Source: Sneathiella sedimenti (GTDB lineage Bacteria > Pseudomonadota > Alphaproteobacteria > Sneathiellales > Sneathiellaceae). Taken from it: a stretch of 64,000 nt of DNA. The stretch is taken from assembly GCF_017313765.1 (NCBI RefSeq), contig NZ_JAFLNC010000002.1, forward strand, positions 434,001 to 498,000, read 5' to 3'. A program made the translations under genes and the position numbers. Of this stretch, positions 46,028 through 55,309 are shown piece by piece (positions within the stretch are counted from its first letter, which is position 1; each line of letters starts with the position of its first letter). Below the pieces are notes generated by a model. It saw only the letters and a list, made by a program, of their open reading frames with translations, ran no database searches and was not told the DNA's origin.

Positions 46028-47167
46028 ATGAATGACTATTCCGAAAAAGGCCTGCTGCCCGCCGGTTTGGCAGATATGCTCCCGCCCGCAGCTGCACGCG
46101 AAGCGCGGATCAACCGTACCCTGATGGATGTATTCGCAGGCAATGGTTACCTGCAGGTCAAGCCGCCGCTGATCGAGTTTGAGGAGCATCTTCTGGAAGG
46201 CTCCGGCGCCGCACTTGCCTCCAAGATGTTTCGCGTGATGGACCCGGTCTCGCACCGGATGATGGGCATTCGGACGGATATCACTTTGCAGATCGCCCGC
46301 GTTGCGACCACCCGCATGAAACAGGACCCGCGCCCCCTGCGGCTTTCCTATTCCGGGCAGGTTTTGCGGGTGCATGGGTCCCAGCTCCGCCCCGAACGGC
46401 AGTTTGCCCAGACCGGTGTCGAACTGATCGGCCCGTCGGAGACTTCTGCCGACGCGGAACTGATCCTGCTCGCGGCTGAAGCCCTTAATGCGCTAGAGGT
46501 TGAGAATTTCTCGATTGACCTGACGCTGCCGACGCTTGTCCCTACCATTTGCCGCGAACTGGGCATTGACGAGAAGACAGCGGTGTCGGCGCGGGAATCG
46601 CTAGATCACAAGGACGCGGCGGCGCTTGATGACTATGACGCCCCGCTGAGCCAGATTCTCATCACCCTTCTGAAGGCCGCAGGTCCCGCAAGCACCGCAA
46701 TAGAAGCGCTGGAAAAGATCAAGCTTCCGGACGCGGCGGCGGCACAGGTCGACGCGTTGAAAAAGGTGGTTGCGCAGCTGCGGCAATCCGCGCCGGACCT
46801 GAAACTGACCATCGATCCGGGTGAATACCGTGGGTTTGAATATCAGACCGGCCTCAGCTTTACGGTCTTTGGTCGTGGCGTGCGCGGGGAACTTGGCCGT
46901 GGCGGGCGTTATCGACTGATGGACGGGGAATCTGCGTCCGGTTTTACACTTTTTCTAGATAGCCTGATGCGCGCGGTGCCCCGGCGGCCCGCCGATGACC
47001 GGCTGTACCTTCCCTTTGGAACCGGCCTTGATCAAGGATATGCCTTGCGTCAGGAAGGCTGGAAAACAGTTGCAGGTCTTGCGCCTGAGGATAATGTCGA
47101 AGCGGAGGCAAAGCGCCTCCAATGCGGTCAGTTTCTCGGGCCGGATGGTATTACGAAACTCTCCTGA
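46028..47167 (+). CDS. hisZ: ATP phosphoribosyltransferase regulatory subunit HisZ
   Basis: A 379-residue HisRS-like protein without tRNA-synthetase activity. The class-II fold motifs are LIEFEEHLLEGSG, FRVMDPVSHRMMGIRTDITLQIARV (motif 2) and SYSGQVLRV, with motif 3 near GRGGRYRLM. HisZ pairs with a short HisG for the first step of histidine synthesis; hisG is not in the window. The start at 46028 is the first ATG of the frame. The gene precedes purA by 30 bp. Confidence 0.9.
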   Translation: MNDYSEKGLLPAGLADMLPPAAAREARINRTLMDVFAGNGYLQVKPPLIEFEEHLLEGSGAALASKMFRVMDPVSHRMMGIRTDITLQIARVATTRMKQDPRPLRLSYSGQVLRVHGSQLRPERQFAQTGVELIGPSETSADAELILLAAEALNALEVENFSIDLTLPTLVPTICRELGIDEKTAVSARESLDHKDAAALDDYDAPLSQILITLLKAAGPASTAIEALEKIKLPDAAAAQVDALKKVVAQLRQSAPDLKLTIDPGEYRGFEYQTGLSFTVFGRGVRGELGRGGRYRLMDGESASGFTLFLDSLMRAVPRRPADDRLYLPFGTGLDQGYALRQEGWKTVAGLAPEDNVEAEAKRLQCGQFLGPDGITKLS

Positions 47168-47197
47168 TCAAAATTTTACATTCAAGGACTGAGGATT

Positions 47198-48490
47198 ATG
47201 GCGAACGTAGCGGTGGTTGGCTCCCAATGGGGTGACGAGGGCAAAGGCAAGATTGTTGACTGGCTGTCCGAGCGTGCAGATGTCGTTGTGCGCTTCCAGG
47301 GCGGGCATAATGCCGGCCATACGCTCGTTGTGGATGGCAAGGTTTACAAGCTCAGCCTGCTTCCGTCCGGCATTGTCCGCGGCGGCAAGATATCGGTCAT
47401 TGGCAACGGTGTTGTTGTCGATCCCTGGGCGTTGGTCAAGGAGATCGACACCGTGCGTGAGCAGGGGGTTACCGTTGACCATAACAGCCTCAAGATTGCG
47501 GAAAATGCGACTCTGATTCTGCCCCTGCATGGCGAACTTGACGCGCTTCGGGAAGATGCCAGCTCGGCCGTGAAAATTGGCACGACACGCCGCGGCATTG
47601 GCCCGGCCTATGAAGACAAGATAGCCCGCCGCGCGATTCGCGTTTGCGACCTGACGGATGCGGACCTGCTGAAGCGGAAAATCGCGACCTTGCTCGATCA
47701 CCATAACGCCCTGCGCAAAGGTCTTGGCGCACCGCTTGTGGACGGGGACAAATTGCTTGCGCAACTCCTTGAAATTGCACCGAAAGTTTTGGAATTTTCC
47801 GATATCGTCTGGCGCCGGCTGGATGAGGCCAAGAAGGCTCGCAAGCGGGTCCTGTTCGAAGGGGCGCAAGGGGCCATGCTGGATAATGACCACGGCACCT
47901 ATCCGTTCGTGACCTCTTCCAACACACTTGCCGGACAGGCGGCGGTGGGGAGCGGCGTTGGACCCGGGTCCGTCAATTATGTTCTTGGCATTACCAAGGC
48001 CTACACAACCCGTGTCGGGGAAGGGCCGTTCCCGACGGAACTGTTTGATAAGGTTGGCGAGGGACTGGGCGAGCGAGGCCGGGAATTTGGCGTCGTCACC
48101 GGTCGCAAGCGCCGTTGTGGCTGGTTCGATGCGGTAATGGTGCGTCAGGCCGTGAAAACCGGCGGAATCACGGGTATCGCGCTGACGAAGCTTGATGTGC
48201 TGGACGGCATGGATGAGCTCAAAATCTGTGTCGGCTATGAACTGAACGGCAAGCAGATTGACTATTTCCCGTCGAACATGGCGGATCAGGCGGCGGTCAA
48301 ACCGGTCTATGAAACCATGGACGGCTGGAGCGAGAGCACCTTCGGCGCCCGCAGCTGGGCCGATCTTCCGGCGGCGGCGGTCAAATATATCCGCCATGTG
48401 GAGGAACTGATCGAGGCGCCGGTCGCTCTTCTGTCCACAAGCCCGGAACGTGAAGACACCATCCTCGTGCGGGACCCGTTCGAAGATTAA
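47198..48490 (+). CDS. purA: Adenylosuccinate synthetase
   Basis: A 430-residue GTP-dependent ligase joining IMP and aspartate in AMP synthesis. The P-loop-like N-terminus [38 protein letters not shown] and GKRRRCGWFD (written here as [10 protein letters not shown]) are present. It follows hisZ and completes the serine-histidine-purine block, though the terminator at 45951 separates it from serA. Confidence 0.97.
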   Translation: MANVAVVGSQWGDEGKGKIVDWLSERADVVVRFQGGHNAGHTLVVDGKVYKLSLLPSGIVRGGKISVIGNGVVVDPWALVKEIDTVREQGVTVDHNSLKIAENATLILPLHGELDALREDASSAVKIGTTRRGIGPAYEDKIARRAIRVCDLTDADLLKRKIATLLDHHNALRKGLGAPLVDGDKLLAQLLEIAPKVLEFSDIVWRRLDEAKKARKRVLFEGAQGAMLDNDHGTYPFVTSSNTLAGQAAVGSGVGPGSVNYVLGITKAYTTRVGEGPFPTELFDKVGEGLGERGREFGVVTGRKRRCGWFDAVMVRQAVKTGGITGIALTKLDVLDGMDELKICVGYELNGKQIDYFPSNMADQAAVKPVYETMDGWSESTFGARSWADLPAAAVKYIRHVEELIEAPVALLSTSPEREDTILVRDPFED

Positions 48491-48548
48491 TCCATAACGG
48501 ACGAAAAAGAGGCTCCCCGCCCGTTAATCTGCGTGCTAAGGTTTCGAC

Positions 48549-49733
48549 ATGACGAAATCTTCCGGACGCATGGGGCGGCTCGCTGTCGGAGGGCTGCTGG
48601 CCCTTGCCGTCGGCCTGGGTATTAGCCGCTTTGTCTATACCCCGATATTACCATTTATGGAAATTGGCCTAGGCGTCAGCAAGTCTGACGCAGGGCTGAT
48701 TGCCTCTGCAAACTATCTCGGATATCTGCTGGGAGCCCTGCTCGGGATCCGGCAAAGCCTGCCAGGTAGTACGCGGAGCCTGTTCCTGTTGTCGCTGATA
48801 GTCTGTGCCGTGACCACCATCGCCATGGGACTGACCGACAGTTTCGAGCTGTTCCTGCTGATCCGGCTCCTCAGCGGCGCGGCCTCTGCCTTTGTGATGG
48901 TGTTCGGGTCTGCACTGGTGTTGAGCCGACTGGCGGCGGAAGGCCGATCACGGCTATCTGCGCTTTATTTCGCGGGAGTCGGTGTAGGGATATCGGTGTC
49001 TTCCCTGCTGATCATCGCGCTGGAGAATATGGGTATCGGCTCGCAAGGCATGTGGATTGCTTCCGGTTTCCTCTCCCTTCTCTTTACGATTCCGGTGTTC
49101 CTGTTTGTCCCGGCCGCGCCCGAGCCAAGTGGCGGGGAGGCGGCCAGTTTGCCGCTGCAGTACAGCCAAACCCTGAAAGCCCTGATCCTGTCATACTTCC
49201 TGTTTGGCTTTGGATATATCATCACGGCAACCTTTATCTCCACCTTGGTGCGTCAGATACCGGAAGTGCAATGGATGCAATCCATTATCTGGCTGGTCGT
49301 CGGGCTTGGGGCCATACCCTCCGTGGCGCTCTGGAGTGGAATTGCCTCCCGTCTCGGCAACAGCCGGACCTATGCAATTGCAAATCTTATCTTGGCTATC
49401 GGCGTTACCGGTAGCGTGATGGGGGAGCATCCGCTTATCCTCATCTTGGCGGCAGTCCTGCTTGGTAACACGGTTATCGGTCTTACTGCCCTTGGCCTTG
49501 TTGAGGCGCGCGAAATGGCTCCCCATCATGGCCGGCAAATTCTGGCGGTAATGACCCTGGCCTTCGGCATCGGGCAAACGATTGGGCCGGGCTTCGCCGG
49601 GTTTCTCTACGACTATTTCGGCAATTTTATTGTGGCATCGCTCCTGGCCGCGGCAGGTCTCGTCATCGCCTGTCTGCTGACATGGGGGTTGGACGGGAAA
49701 AAGCAGGGTAACCTCGCGCCGCCATCTGATTGA
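48549..49733 (+). CDS. MFS transporter, YbfB type
   Basis: A 394-residue membrane protein with twelve predicted helices. The opening LAVGLGISRFVYTPILPFM and NYLGYLLGALLG motif are the signature of the YbfB branch (MFS_4). Members are putative exporters of small organic molecules or amino acids, without proven substrates. It stands alone between purA and the pseudokinase gene, 54 bp upstream of the latter. Confidence 0.88.
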   Translation: MTKSSGRMGRLAVGGLLALAVGLGISRFVYTPILPFMEIGLGVSKSDAGLIASANYLGYLLGALLGIRQSLPGSTRSLFLLSLIVCAVTTIAMGLTDSFELFLLIRLLSGAASAFVMVFGSALVLSRLAAEGRSRLSALYFAGVGVGISVSSLLIIALENMGIGSQGMWIASGFLSLLFTIPVFLFVPAAPEPSGGEAASLPLQYSQTLKALILSYFLFGFGYIITATFISTLVRQIPEVQWMQSIIWLVVGLGAIPSVALWSGIASRLGNSRTYAIANLILAIGVTGSVMGEHPLILILAAVLLGNTVIGLTALGLVEAREMAPHHGRQILAVMTLAFGIGQTIGPGFAGFLYDYFGNFIVASLLAAAGLVIACLLTWGLDGKKQGNLAPPSD

Positions 49734-49787
49734 ATTTAACGGCATATTAACGCTGGATTGCGATAATCCGAGCCAGAATTCGACCAG

Positions 49788-51854
49788 ATGGACAGTAATC
49801 GCGCGCAGATGACAGTTGCCGAAAAAATAGATATGCCTGAAGAAGCGACGGCGGGTCCCGCGGGTCCCGTCCTAGACGGGCGTTTCAGCATTCACCTGTC
49901 GCAGCGCCTCAGCGATTTTGAAAGTGGCGTTAATATGGTCGTCCAGGCGACGGACCTGCAGGATACCTCTGCTGAATATTTCGCCGTTGTTTCAAACCCT
50001 TACAGCGATTTTCGCTACCCTTACGCGCAGCTTTTGAAAGAGAACCGGCTTCCGGGCATGATTGAGCTGATGGCGCATGGGAAAGTGCGGTTTTCGGAGA
50101 CGGATATCTGTTATGTCTCCGTTTTCGACAAGCCGCGTGGTGGCCCCATTTATCGTGAAGGAGAGGCCCCACTTCAGGAAAGCCTGGTGCTGAACCTGGT
50201 TGTACCGACCGTGGCGGGTTGCCTTAAATTCTTGCATAAAAGTGGCATGGCCCATCGGGGTATACGCGCTGACAACATTTTCTTCTCCGACAAGAAACAA
50301 CGTAGTCTCGTGCTGGGTGAAGCCGTAACCACCGCACCGGGATCGGCCCAGCCGGCAGTCTATGAACCACTGGAAACGGCCATGGCGCATCCCATGGGGC
50401 GGGGGGATGGAAAACCGGCAGACGATATCTATGCCGTCGGCGTCCTGATATTGCATCTGTTGGGAGGCAAACTTCCGGCCTCAGACCTGAGCGCTGACGA
50501 GATATACAAGAAGAAGCTGGAAATGGGTAGCTTCGCGGCCCTTACCGAGGATCTGACCCTGTCGTCGCTGGTGATTGATGTGCTTGCCGGGCTTTTGCAT
50601 GATGATCCAACAAAACGCTGGGATGCCAAGACGCTCCTGAACTGGCGAGAGGAAATTACCTCTGCTCCCAGGCGTGGCCGGGGAGACAGCCTTGCTTTCG
50701 GCAAGATTCTGTTCCAGTCCGAGGAATACAGCTCACCCAGAATTCTCGCCCATGCGATGATGCGTAAGCCGAAGGCCGCGCTGGAAATAATAGAGAATGG
50801 CCGGCTGGTAAAATGGGTCAAAAGCGCGGTTCGGGACGAGGAAGCAGCGGCAAAAATTGCGCAAATTCAGGCATCCGTCAATTCATCTCGAAGTGACAAG
50901 AATGCGGGCACCGCTGCCGTTACACAGGCAATTCGCCTGCTCGATCCGGACGGGGTTTTCTGGTATCGCGATGTGTCCTTTTGTCGTGGGGCACTCGGCC
51001 CGATGTTGCAATGGGCGTTTCAGAAAGACGACACTGAAATGAAGAAAACCCTGGCGGAGCTGCTGTCGAGTAGCCTATTGCAAACCGTAACGGCCGAGGA
51101 AATGCGCGGCAGCGCGGAAAGGCGGGCGGAATGGGTTCCGGAAATTGTTCTCAATAGCTGTTATGATCATATGAAGAGCAAGCAGGATATCGGGTGCGGG
51201 CTGGAGCGTTGTCTGTACGAGTTGAACCCGAAGGCCCCCTGTCTCAGTCCTCTGGTGTTGGGGTCACATGTCAGCAACCTTTCCGAATATGTTGAAATTG
51301 CTGAGAAAAAGATGAGTTCGTCCAATGGTCAGGTAAATCCACTGGATAGGCATGCCGCAGCCTTTATCATGTGCAAATCCAAGGGGCTTAGAAAGTATCT
51401 CAAAACGCTTTCTTCGAATGCGCCGGGCACGGCGGACAATGCGCTGGCGCAGATAAAAATCTTCGCAAAGTTACAGGCCAGTGCTTATCCGAAACCGCTT
51501 CCTGGTTTTTGTCGATGGATGGAGGAAATGCAAAAGCCGATCCTGGCGAAAATCCGCTCCCGTCTGCGACAGGAGTTCGTCAGCAAGAAGTTCCAGGAGG
51601 CGAAGAAAACCGGCAGTTTGGGGACGATCCTCAAATTGACGGATATCGAACGGCAATTGGCTGTGGATTCCCGCGAGTATGACAATGCGCTTGCGACTGC
51701 CGAAGAGGCAGAGCGGATCGCTGCCTATCTTGAGGGGGCGAGCCAGCAACGCAAAGTTGATGCCGCCCGTTACGGCACCTGGATCACGTCGGTCCTCGCG
51801 ATTACGTCGCTTGTGACCAGCATGATTGTTTCTGCCCTTTATTTTGTGGGATAG
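49788..51854 (+). CDS. Membrane-anchored pseudokinase-like protein
   Basis: A 688-residue protein. Residues ~30-290 follow the protein-kinase fold: a catalytic-loop equivalent HRGIRADN (156-163) where active kinases have HRD, a LGE (176-178) instead of DFG, a YEPLE activation-segment end near 192-196, and the helix DDIYAVGVLILHLLGG (212-227). The VAIK lysine is missing in the strand EYFAVVSN. The central region (300-655) is helical, without a domain I recognise. The C-terminus is a single transmembrane helix (about 665-688) that would leave the bulk in the cytoplasm. It ends 4 bp before the multi-pass partner gene. A scaffolding role is inferred. Confidence 0.7.
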   Translation: MDSNRAQMTVAEKIDMPEEATAGPAGPVLDGRFSIHLSQRLSDFESGVNMVVQATDLQDTSAEYFAVVSNPYSDFRYPYAQLLKENRLPGMIELMAHGKVRFSETDICYVSVFDKPRGGPIYREGEAPLQESLVLNLVVPTVAGCLKFLHKSGMAHRGIRADNIFFSDKKQRSLVLGEAVTTAPGSAQPAVYEPLETAMAHPMGRGDGKPADDIYAVGVLILHLLGGKLPASDLSADEIYKKKLEMGSFAALTEDLTLSSLVIDVLAGLLHDDPTKRWDAKTLLNWREEITSAPRRGRGDSLAFGKILFQSEEYSSPRILAHAMMRKPKAALEIIENGRLVKWVKSAVRDEEAAAKIAQIQASVNSSRSDKNAGTAAVTQAIRLLDPDGVFWYRDVSFCRGALGPMLQWAFQKDDTEMKKTLAELLSSSLLQTVTAEEMRGSAERRAEWVPEIVLNSCYDHMKSKQDIGCGLERCLYELNPKAPCLSPLVLGSHVSNLSEYVEIAEKKMSSSNGQVNPLDRHAAAFIMCKSKGLRKYLKTLSSNAPGTADNALAQIKIFAKLQASAYPKPLPGFCRWMEEMQKPILAKIRSRLRQEFVSKKFQEAKKTGSLGTILKLTDIERQLAVDSREYDNALATAEEAERIAAYLEGASQQRKVDAARYGTWITSVLAITSLVTSMIVSALYFVG

Positions 51855-51858
51855 AGCA

Positions 51859-52344
51859 ATGGCAAAGAAATCTCAAAAAGGCGCAGACTCCAGCTCAAAC
51901 CAGAGTTTCGCAATGTTCTGGATACTTATTTTATCAGGTCTTGGCATTGTTTTCATACCACCGACCATGCTGGTTCTCATTGCGGGCATGATCCCGAGCT
52001 TTGTGGCGTTGCTCCTGAATACCGACCGGACCGCGGGACTGGCGGCGATGCTGGCCTTCAACCTGGCCGGGGTGATCCCAGTGATCGGTATCCTGTGGGA
52101 ACGTGGCCAGACATTTCATGAGGCCTTCAGGATTCTTTCGGACGTCTACATGTGGCTTGCCATGCTGGGCGGTGCCGGTATTGCCGTTTTCCTGGCCTGG
52201 GCAATCCCGATCGTCGTCTTTGCGGCCTATGACCTGCAGGCGAAGGCAACGTTGGTGCGGCTCCAGAAGCAGCGGTCCAAACTGATCGAGGAATGGGGCG
52301 GTCAATTCGTATCGGATGTTAAAGACCTGGACCAGAAGCAGTAG
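51859..52344 (+). CDS. Multi-pass membrane protein, partner of the pseudokinase
   Basis: A 161-residue protein with about four hydrophobic segments: roughly residues 17-38, 38-55, 60-78 and 105-128 (WLAMLGGAGIAVFLAWAIPIVV). A charged C-terminal tail has LRLQKQRSKLIEEWGGQF-like composition. ATG 51859 (MAKKSQ) is preferred over ATG 51826, which lies inside the upstream gene. It starts 4 bp after the pseudokinase stop, so the two are coupled. I do not recognise the family; no catalytic motif is visible. Confidence 0.7.
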   Translation: MAKKSQKGADSSSNQSFAMFWILILSGLGIVFIPPTMLVLIAGMIPSFVALLLNTDRTAGLAAMLAFNLAGVIPVIGILWERGQTFHEAFRILSDVYMWLAMLGGAGIAVFLAWAIPIVVFAAYDLQAKATLVRLQKQRSKLIEEWGGQFVSDVKDLDQKQ

Positions 52345-52443
52345 TAAACCGATCTCCTGAAATCACCGCATAATTACTGGAAATAAAACGGTGTCTTGGG
52401 CATAGTGCCATCCTCACAGAAACAGAAATAAGGAAGAATAAGA

Positions 52444-52803
52444 ATGACAGGGCATGTCTACTGGATGTTTGATCTTGAGATCAAAGACGGTGAGTATGAG
52501 ACGTTTGAGGCGCTGATGAAAGAGATGGTCGCGGCGACGGAGGCCAATGAGCCGGGTGCGCTTGACTATGAATGGTCGGTAAGCGAAGACAAGAAAACCT
52601 GCCATATCCTTGAACGCTATGCGGATTCCGCCGCGACGATGGTTCATATGGGCAATTTCGGCAAGAATTTCGGTCGCCGCTTTATGGCGGTTCTCAAGCC
52701 CCGCTCCGTGACCCTGTATGGCAACCCCTCCGAGGAGGTTGTAAAGGCGCTCGGCGCGATGAGCCCTGTCGTCATGACCCCGGTCGGCGGCTTTTCCCGC
52801 TGA
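52444..52803 (+). CDS. ABM-superfamily monooxygenase-like protein
   Basis: A 119-residue dimeric alpha-beta barrel protein of the antibiotic-biosynthesis-monooxygenase (YgiN-like) superfamily. The pattern FDLEIKDGEYETFEALMKEMV, GALDYEWSVSEDKKTCHILERYAD and MVHMGNF is typical, with the helix-strand repeat of the fold. Members act as small quinol or aromatic monooxygenases or have no known activity. It has its own ~100-bp upstream region, an A/G-rich ribosome site (GGAAGAATAAG) and a shared terminator with rpoH. Confidence 0.82.
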   Translation: MTGHVYWMFDLEIKDGEYETFEALMKEMVAATEANEPGALDYEWSVSEDKKTCHILERYADSAATMVHMGNFGKNFGRRFMAVLKPRSVTLYGNPSEEVVKALGAMSPVVMTPVGGFSR

Positions 52804-52804
52804 C

Positions 52805-52837
52805 AAAAAAGGCGCTGTTTTCAAACAGCGCCTTTTT
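52805..52837. terminator. Bidirectional intrinsic terminator between ABM gene and rpoH
   Basis: GGCGCTGTTT (52811-52820) and AAACAGCGCC (52823-52832) form a 10-bp perfect stem flanked by six A on one side and five T on the other, so it can stop transcription in both directions. It begins 2 bp after the ABM stop and ends 24 bp before the rpoH stop. Confidence 0.9.
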
Positions 52838-52860
52838 AACCTGCTAATCGCAAGGGTACG

Positions 52861-53739
52861 TTAGTTGAGGCGTTCTTCCATGACTTTCGCCTTCATCGCC
52901 CGTTGCAGCTTCTCGAATGCCCGCACTTCAATCTGCCGCACGCGTTCGCGGCTGATGTCGTAATGCTGGCTCAGTTCCTCCAACGTTTTCGGTTCCTCAC
53001 TCAGGCGGCGCTCGGTCAGGATATGGCGTTCCCGTTCATTGAGAACCTCCATCGCCTTTGTGAGCATCGCACGGCGGCTTTTCAGCTCCTCACTCTCCGC
53101 GTAGACGGTTTCCTGGTTCGGTGTCTCATCTTCCAGCCAGTCCATCCACTCGCCTTCGCTTTCGGCGCGCATCGGAGCGTTGAGGCTGTGATCCGGTGCC
53201 GTCAGGCGACGGTTCATGTTGATGACCTCGTCTTCGGAGACGCCAAGCTTCTTGGAGATCGTCTTGACCTGGTCCGACGTCATGTCGCCCTCGTCAATGG
53301 CCTCGATCTGACCTTTTATCTTGCGAAGATTGAAGAACAGCTTTTTCTGTGCGGCGGTCGTCCCCATTTTCACGAGGGACCAGGTCCGCAGGATATATTC
53401 CTGAATGGCCGCGCGGATCCACCACATGGCGTAGGTGGACAAGCGGAAGCCTTTCTCAGGCTCGAATCTTTTCACCGCCTGCATCATCCCGACATTACCT
53501 TCCGAGATCAATTCGGCGATCGGCAGGCCGTAGCCGCGATAGCCCATGGCGATTTTCGCGACCAGCCGGAGATGGCTCGTCACCATTTTGTGGGCCGCCT
53601 CGGTGTCGCCGTGATCCTTCCAGGCTTTCGCCAGCATATATTCCTCATCTGGCTCCAGCATGGGGAATTTGCGGATTTCCTGCAAATACCGGGACAGGCC
53701 GCCTTCCGGCGTCAATACGGGTAAAGTAGATGTACTCAT
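52861..53739 (-). CDS. rpoH: RNA polymerase sigma-32 factor
   Basis: A 292-residue heat-shock sigma factor. Region 2 has LRLVAKIAMGYRGYGLPIAELISEGNVGMMQAV and FRLSTYAMWWIRAAIQEYILR, the RpoH box is QKKLFFNLRK, and region 4 ends with SRERVRQIEVRAFEKLQ. An upstream open frame extends to 53838, but ATG 53739 with GAGAGGG before it gives the standard start (MSTSTLPVL). It would recognise the promoter at 2948-2978. The 116-bp gap to rluD holds TATAAT at 53780-53785 as a likely -10. Confidence 0.96.
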   Translation of the reverse strand: MSTSTLPVLTPEGGLSRYLQEIRKFPMLEPDEEYMLAKAWKDHGDTEAAHKMVTSHLRLVAKIAMGYRGYGLPIAELISEGNVGMMQAVKRFEPEKGFRLSTYAMWWIRAAIQEYILRTWSLVKMGTTAAQKKLFFNLRKIKGQIEAIDEGDMTSDQVKTISKKLGVSEDEVINMNRRLTAPDHSLNAPMRAESEGEWMDWLEDETPNQETVYAESEELKSRRAMLTKAMEVLNERERHILTERRLSEEPKTLEELSQHYDISRERVRQIEVRAFEKLQRAMKAKVMEERLN

Positions 53740-53779
53740 TTCAGGACCCTCTCTATTCATGGCACCCGGATTTTGTCGC

Positions 53780-53785
53780 ATTATA
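53780..53785 (-). promoter_or_regulatory. Likely -10 element of an rpoH promoter
   Basis: A perfect TATAAT on the minus strand lies 41 bp before the rpoH start in the only sizeable gap upstream. The -35 region 17 bp further is poor, so this is a single-element call. Confidence 0.4.
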
Positions 53786-53855
53786 CGCCCAAAAAACGGG
53801 CCCGGATTACATTCCTGTCTACTAAAGAACCGTGGCAATTCTATGATGTTGGGCG

Positions 53856-54827
53856 TTATCCCCTGAATGCCTTGGTCAGTTCCCTTAAGTCAGATGGGAA
53901 ATCTACCTCAAATTTCAAGAGTTTGTCTGTGACGGGGTGCACAAAACCGAGGGTTTCGGCGTGGAGCGCCTGACGATTGAACGAGAGGATGGTTTTTTGC
54001 CGTTCTTCGGGTAAGGCGCTCACGCGGCTGCGCTTCGCCCGGCTGTAGAGCGGGTCACCGACCAGGGGGTGGCCGATATGGGTCATATGCACCCTGATCT
54101 GGTGCGTGCGCCCCGTTTCAAGCTCACAGGACACGAGCCCGGCGATATCGCTGAAATTTTCCACCAGCTGATAGCGGGTGAGGGCGGTCTTGCCCCCTTT
54201 CGTCACCATTGCCATGCGCTTGCGGTTGTGGGGATCGCGGCCAACGCTCCCTTCGATTTCGCCACTTGCTGGATAGATCCGGCCCCAGACGATGGCCTTG
54301 TAGCGCCGTTCGATATCATGGGCGGCGAAGAGGGCGGCAAGCCCCTGATGCGCGGCGTCGCTTTTCGCCACAACCATCAGGCCGCTGGTATCCTTGTCGA
54401 TGCGGTGGACGATGCCGGGGCGCTTGACCCCACCGATCCCGGACAGGCTGTCCCGGCAATGATGGAGAAGCGCATTCACGAGCGTTCCTGACCAGTTGCC
54501 GGCCGCCGGATGCACCACCATACCGGCTGGCTTGTTGATGACGATCAGATGCTCATCCTCAAATTCGATGCTGAGCGGGATGTTTTCGGGTTCCGGCTCG
54601 CTCTCCACCGCCTCTGGTACGGTAATCTCATAGACCTCTCCTGCGCGCACCTTTTGGGACGGGTTGAGCGCCGGTGCTCCGTTCAGCAGAACAAGACCCT
54701 CCTTGATCAGGGGCTTGATGCGGTTGCGCGACAAGTCGTCGAGCGATGCCGCCAGCAACCGGTCGAGCCGAGTGCCGTCGTCTGCAACTGAAACTTCAAC
54801 TTGAAGTGAACCCTCATTGGATGGCAT
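53856..54827 (-). CDS. rluD: RluD-type 23S rRNA pseudouridine synthase
   Basis: A 323-residue enzyme: an S4 RNA-binding domain at the N-terminus (LDRLLAASLDDLSRNRIKPLIKEG) and a pseudouridine-synthase domain with catalytic aspartate in HRIDKDTSGLMVVAK. RTHQIRVHMTHIGHPLVGD is the conserved C-terminal motif. RluD modifies helix 69 of 23S rRNA. It is upstream of rpoH and divergent, by 40 bp, from the single-pass protein gene at 54868, so they share a promoter region. Confidence 0.93.
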   Translation of the reverse strand: MPSNEGSLQVEVSVADDGTRLDRLLAASLDDLSRNRIKPLIKEGLVLLNGAPALNPSQKVRAGEVYEITVPEAVESEPEPENIPLSIEFEDEHLIVINKPAGMVVHPAAGNWSGTLVNALLHHCRDSLSGIGGVKRPGIVHRIDKDTSGLMVVAKSDAAHQGLAALFAAHDIERRYKAIVWGRIYPASGEIEGSVGRDPHNRKRMAMVTKGGKTALTRYQLVENFSDIAGLVSCELETGRTHQIRVHMTHIGHPLVGDPLYSRAKRSRVSALPEERQKTILSFNRQALHAETLGFVHPVTDKLLKFEVDFPSDLRELTKAFRG

Positions 54828-54867
54828 ACAAATGAACCAGAACCGTTTGTTAAAAGAGGGCGATCAT

Positions 54868-55254
54868 ATGTCGGAAAAGCCATCCGAAAATTCCGGACCC
54901 AATCTCACCTTGCTGAAATGGATCGTTGGTGTCCTCGGTGCGCTGATCATCCTGTTCGCCACTGTCATAGCGGTTACCATATATAAGCGCATGACGGCAA
55001 TGGAAACAAAGTCCGAACCGGCACAGCAGGAAAAGACGATTTCGGTATCCGGCAAGATGTCGCTTGCCAAATTCGGGGACATCCGCCTGCCAATCCCCGA
55101 TGATATGGATGTGATCAGCCTGACACCGTCGAGCGAGCGGCTGTTCGTCACCGTCGGCACCGAGGGGGCTGCGCGCCTGATCCTCGTGGTCAGCCTGGAG
55201 GACGGGAGCGTTCTGGGCAGCTTCAACCTGGAAAAAGATGGCATACAACAATGA
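54868..55254 (+). CDS. Single-pass membrane protein (DUF6476-like)
   Basis: A 128-residue protein: a polar N-terminus, one transmembrane helix (about LLKWIVGVLGALIILFATVIAV) and a small beta-rich domain predicted to be periplasmic (FGDIRLPIPDDMDVISLTPSSERLFVTVGTEG). ATG 54868 is preferred over 54817 and 54832 because GAGGG lies 7 bases upstream. It resembles small alphaproteobacterial proteins found beside rluD. No function is known. Confidence 0.7.
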   Translation: MSEKPSENSGPNLTLLKWIVGVLGALIILFATVIAVTIYKRMTAMETKSEPAQQEKTISVSGKMSLAKFGDIRLPIPDDMDVISLTPSSERLFVTVGTEGAARLILVVSLEDGSVLGSFNLEKDGIQQ

Positions 55255-55309
55255 AGGGGTTTTCCCGTTCCGGACCAGACCGGACGGCGCGGGATAAGCT
55301 GGGGGACTG

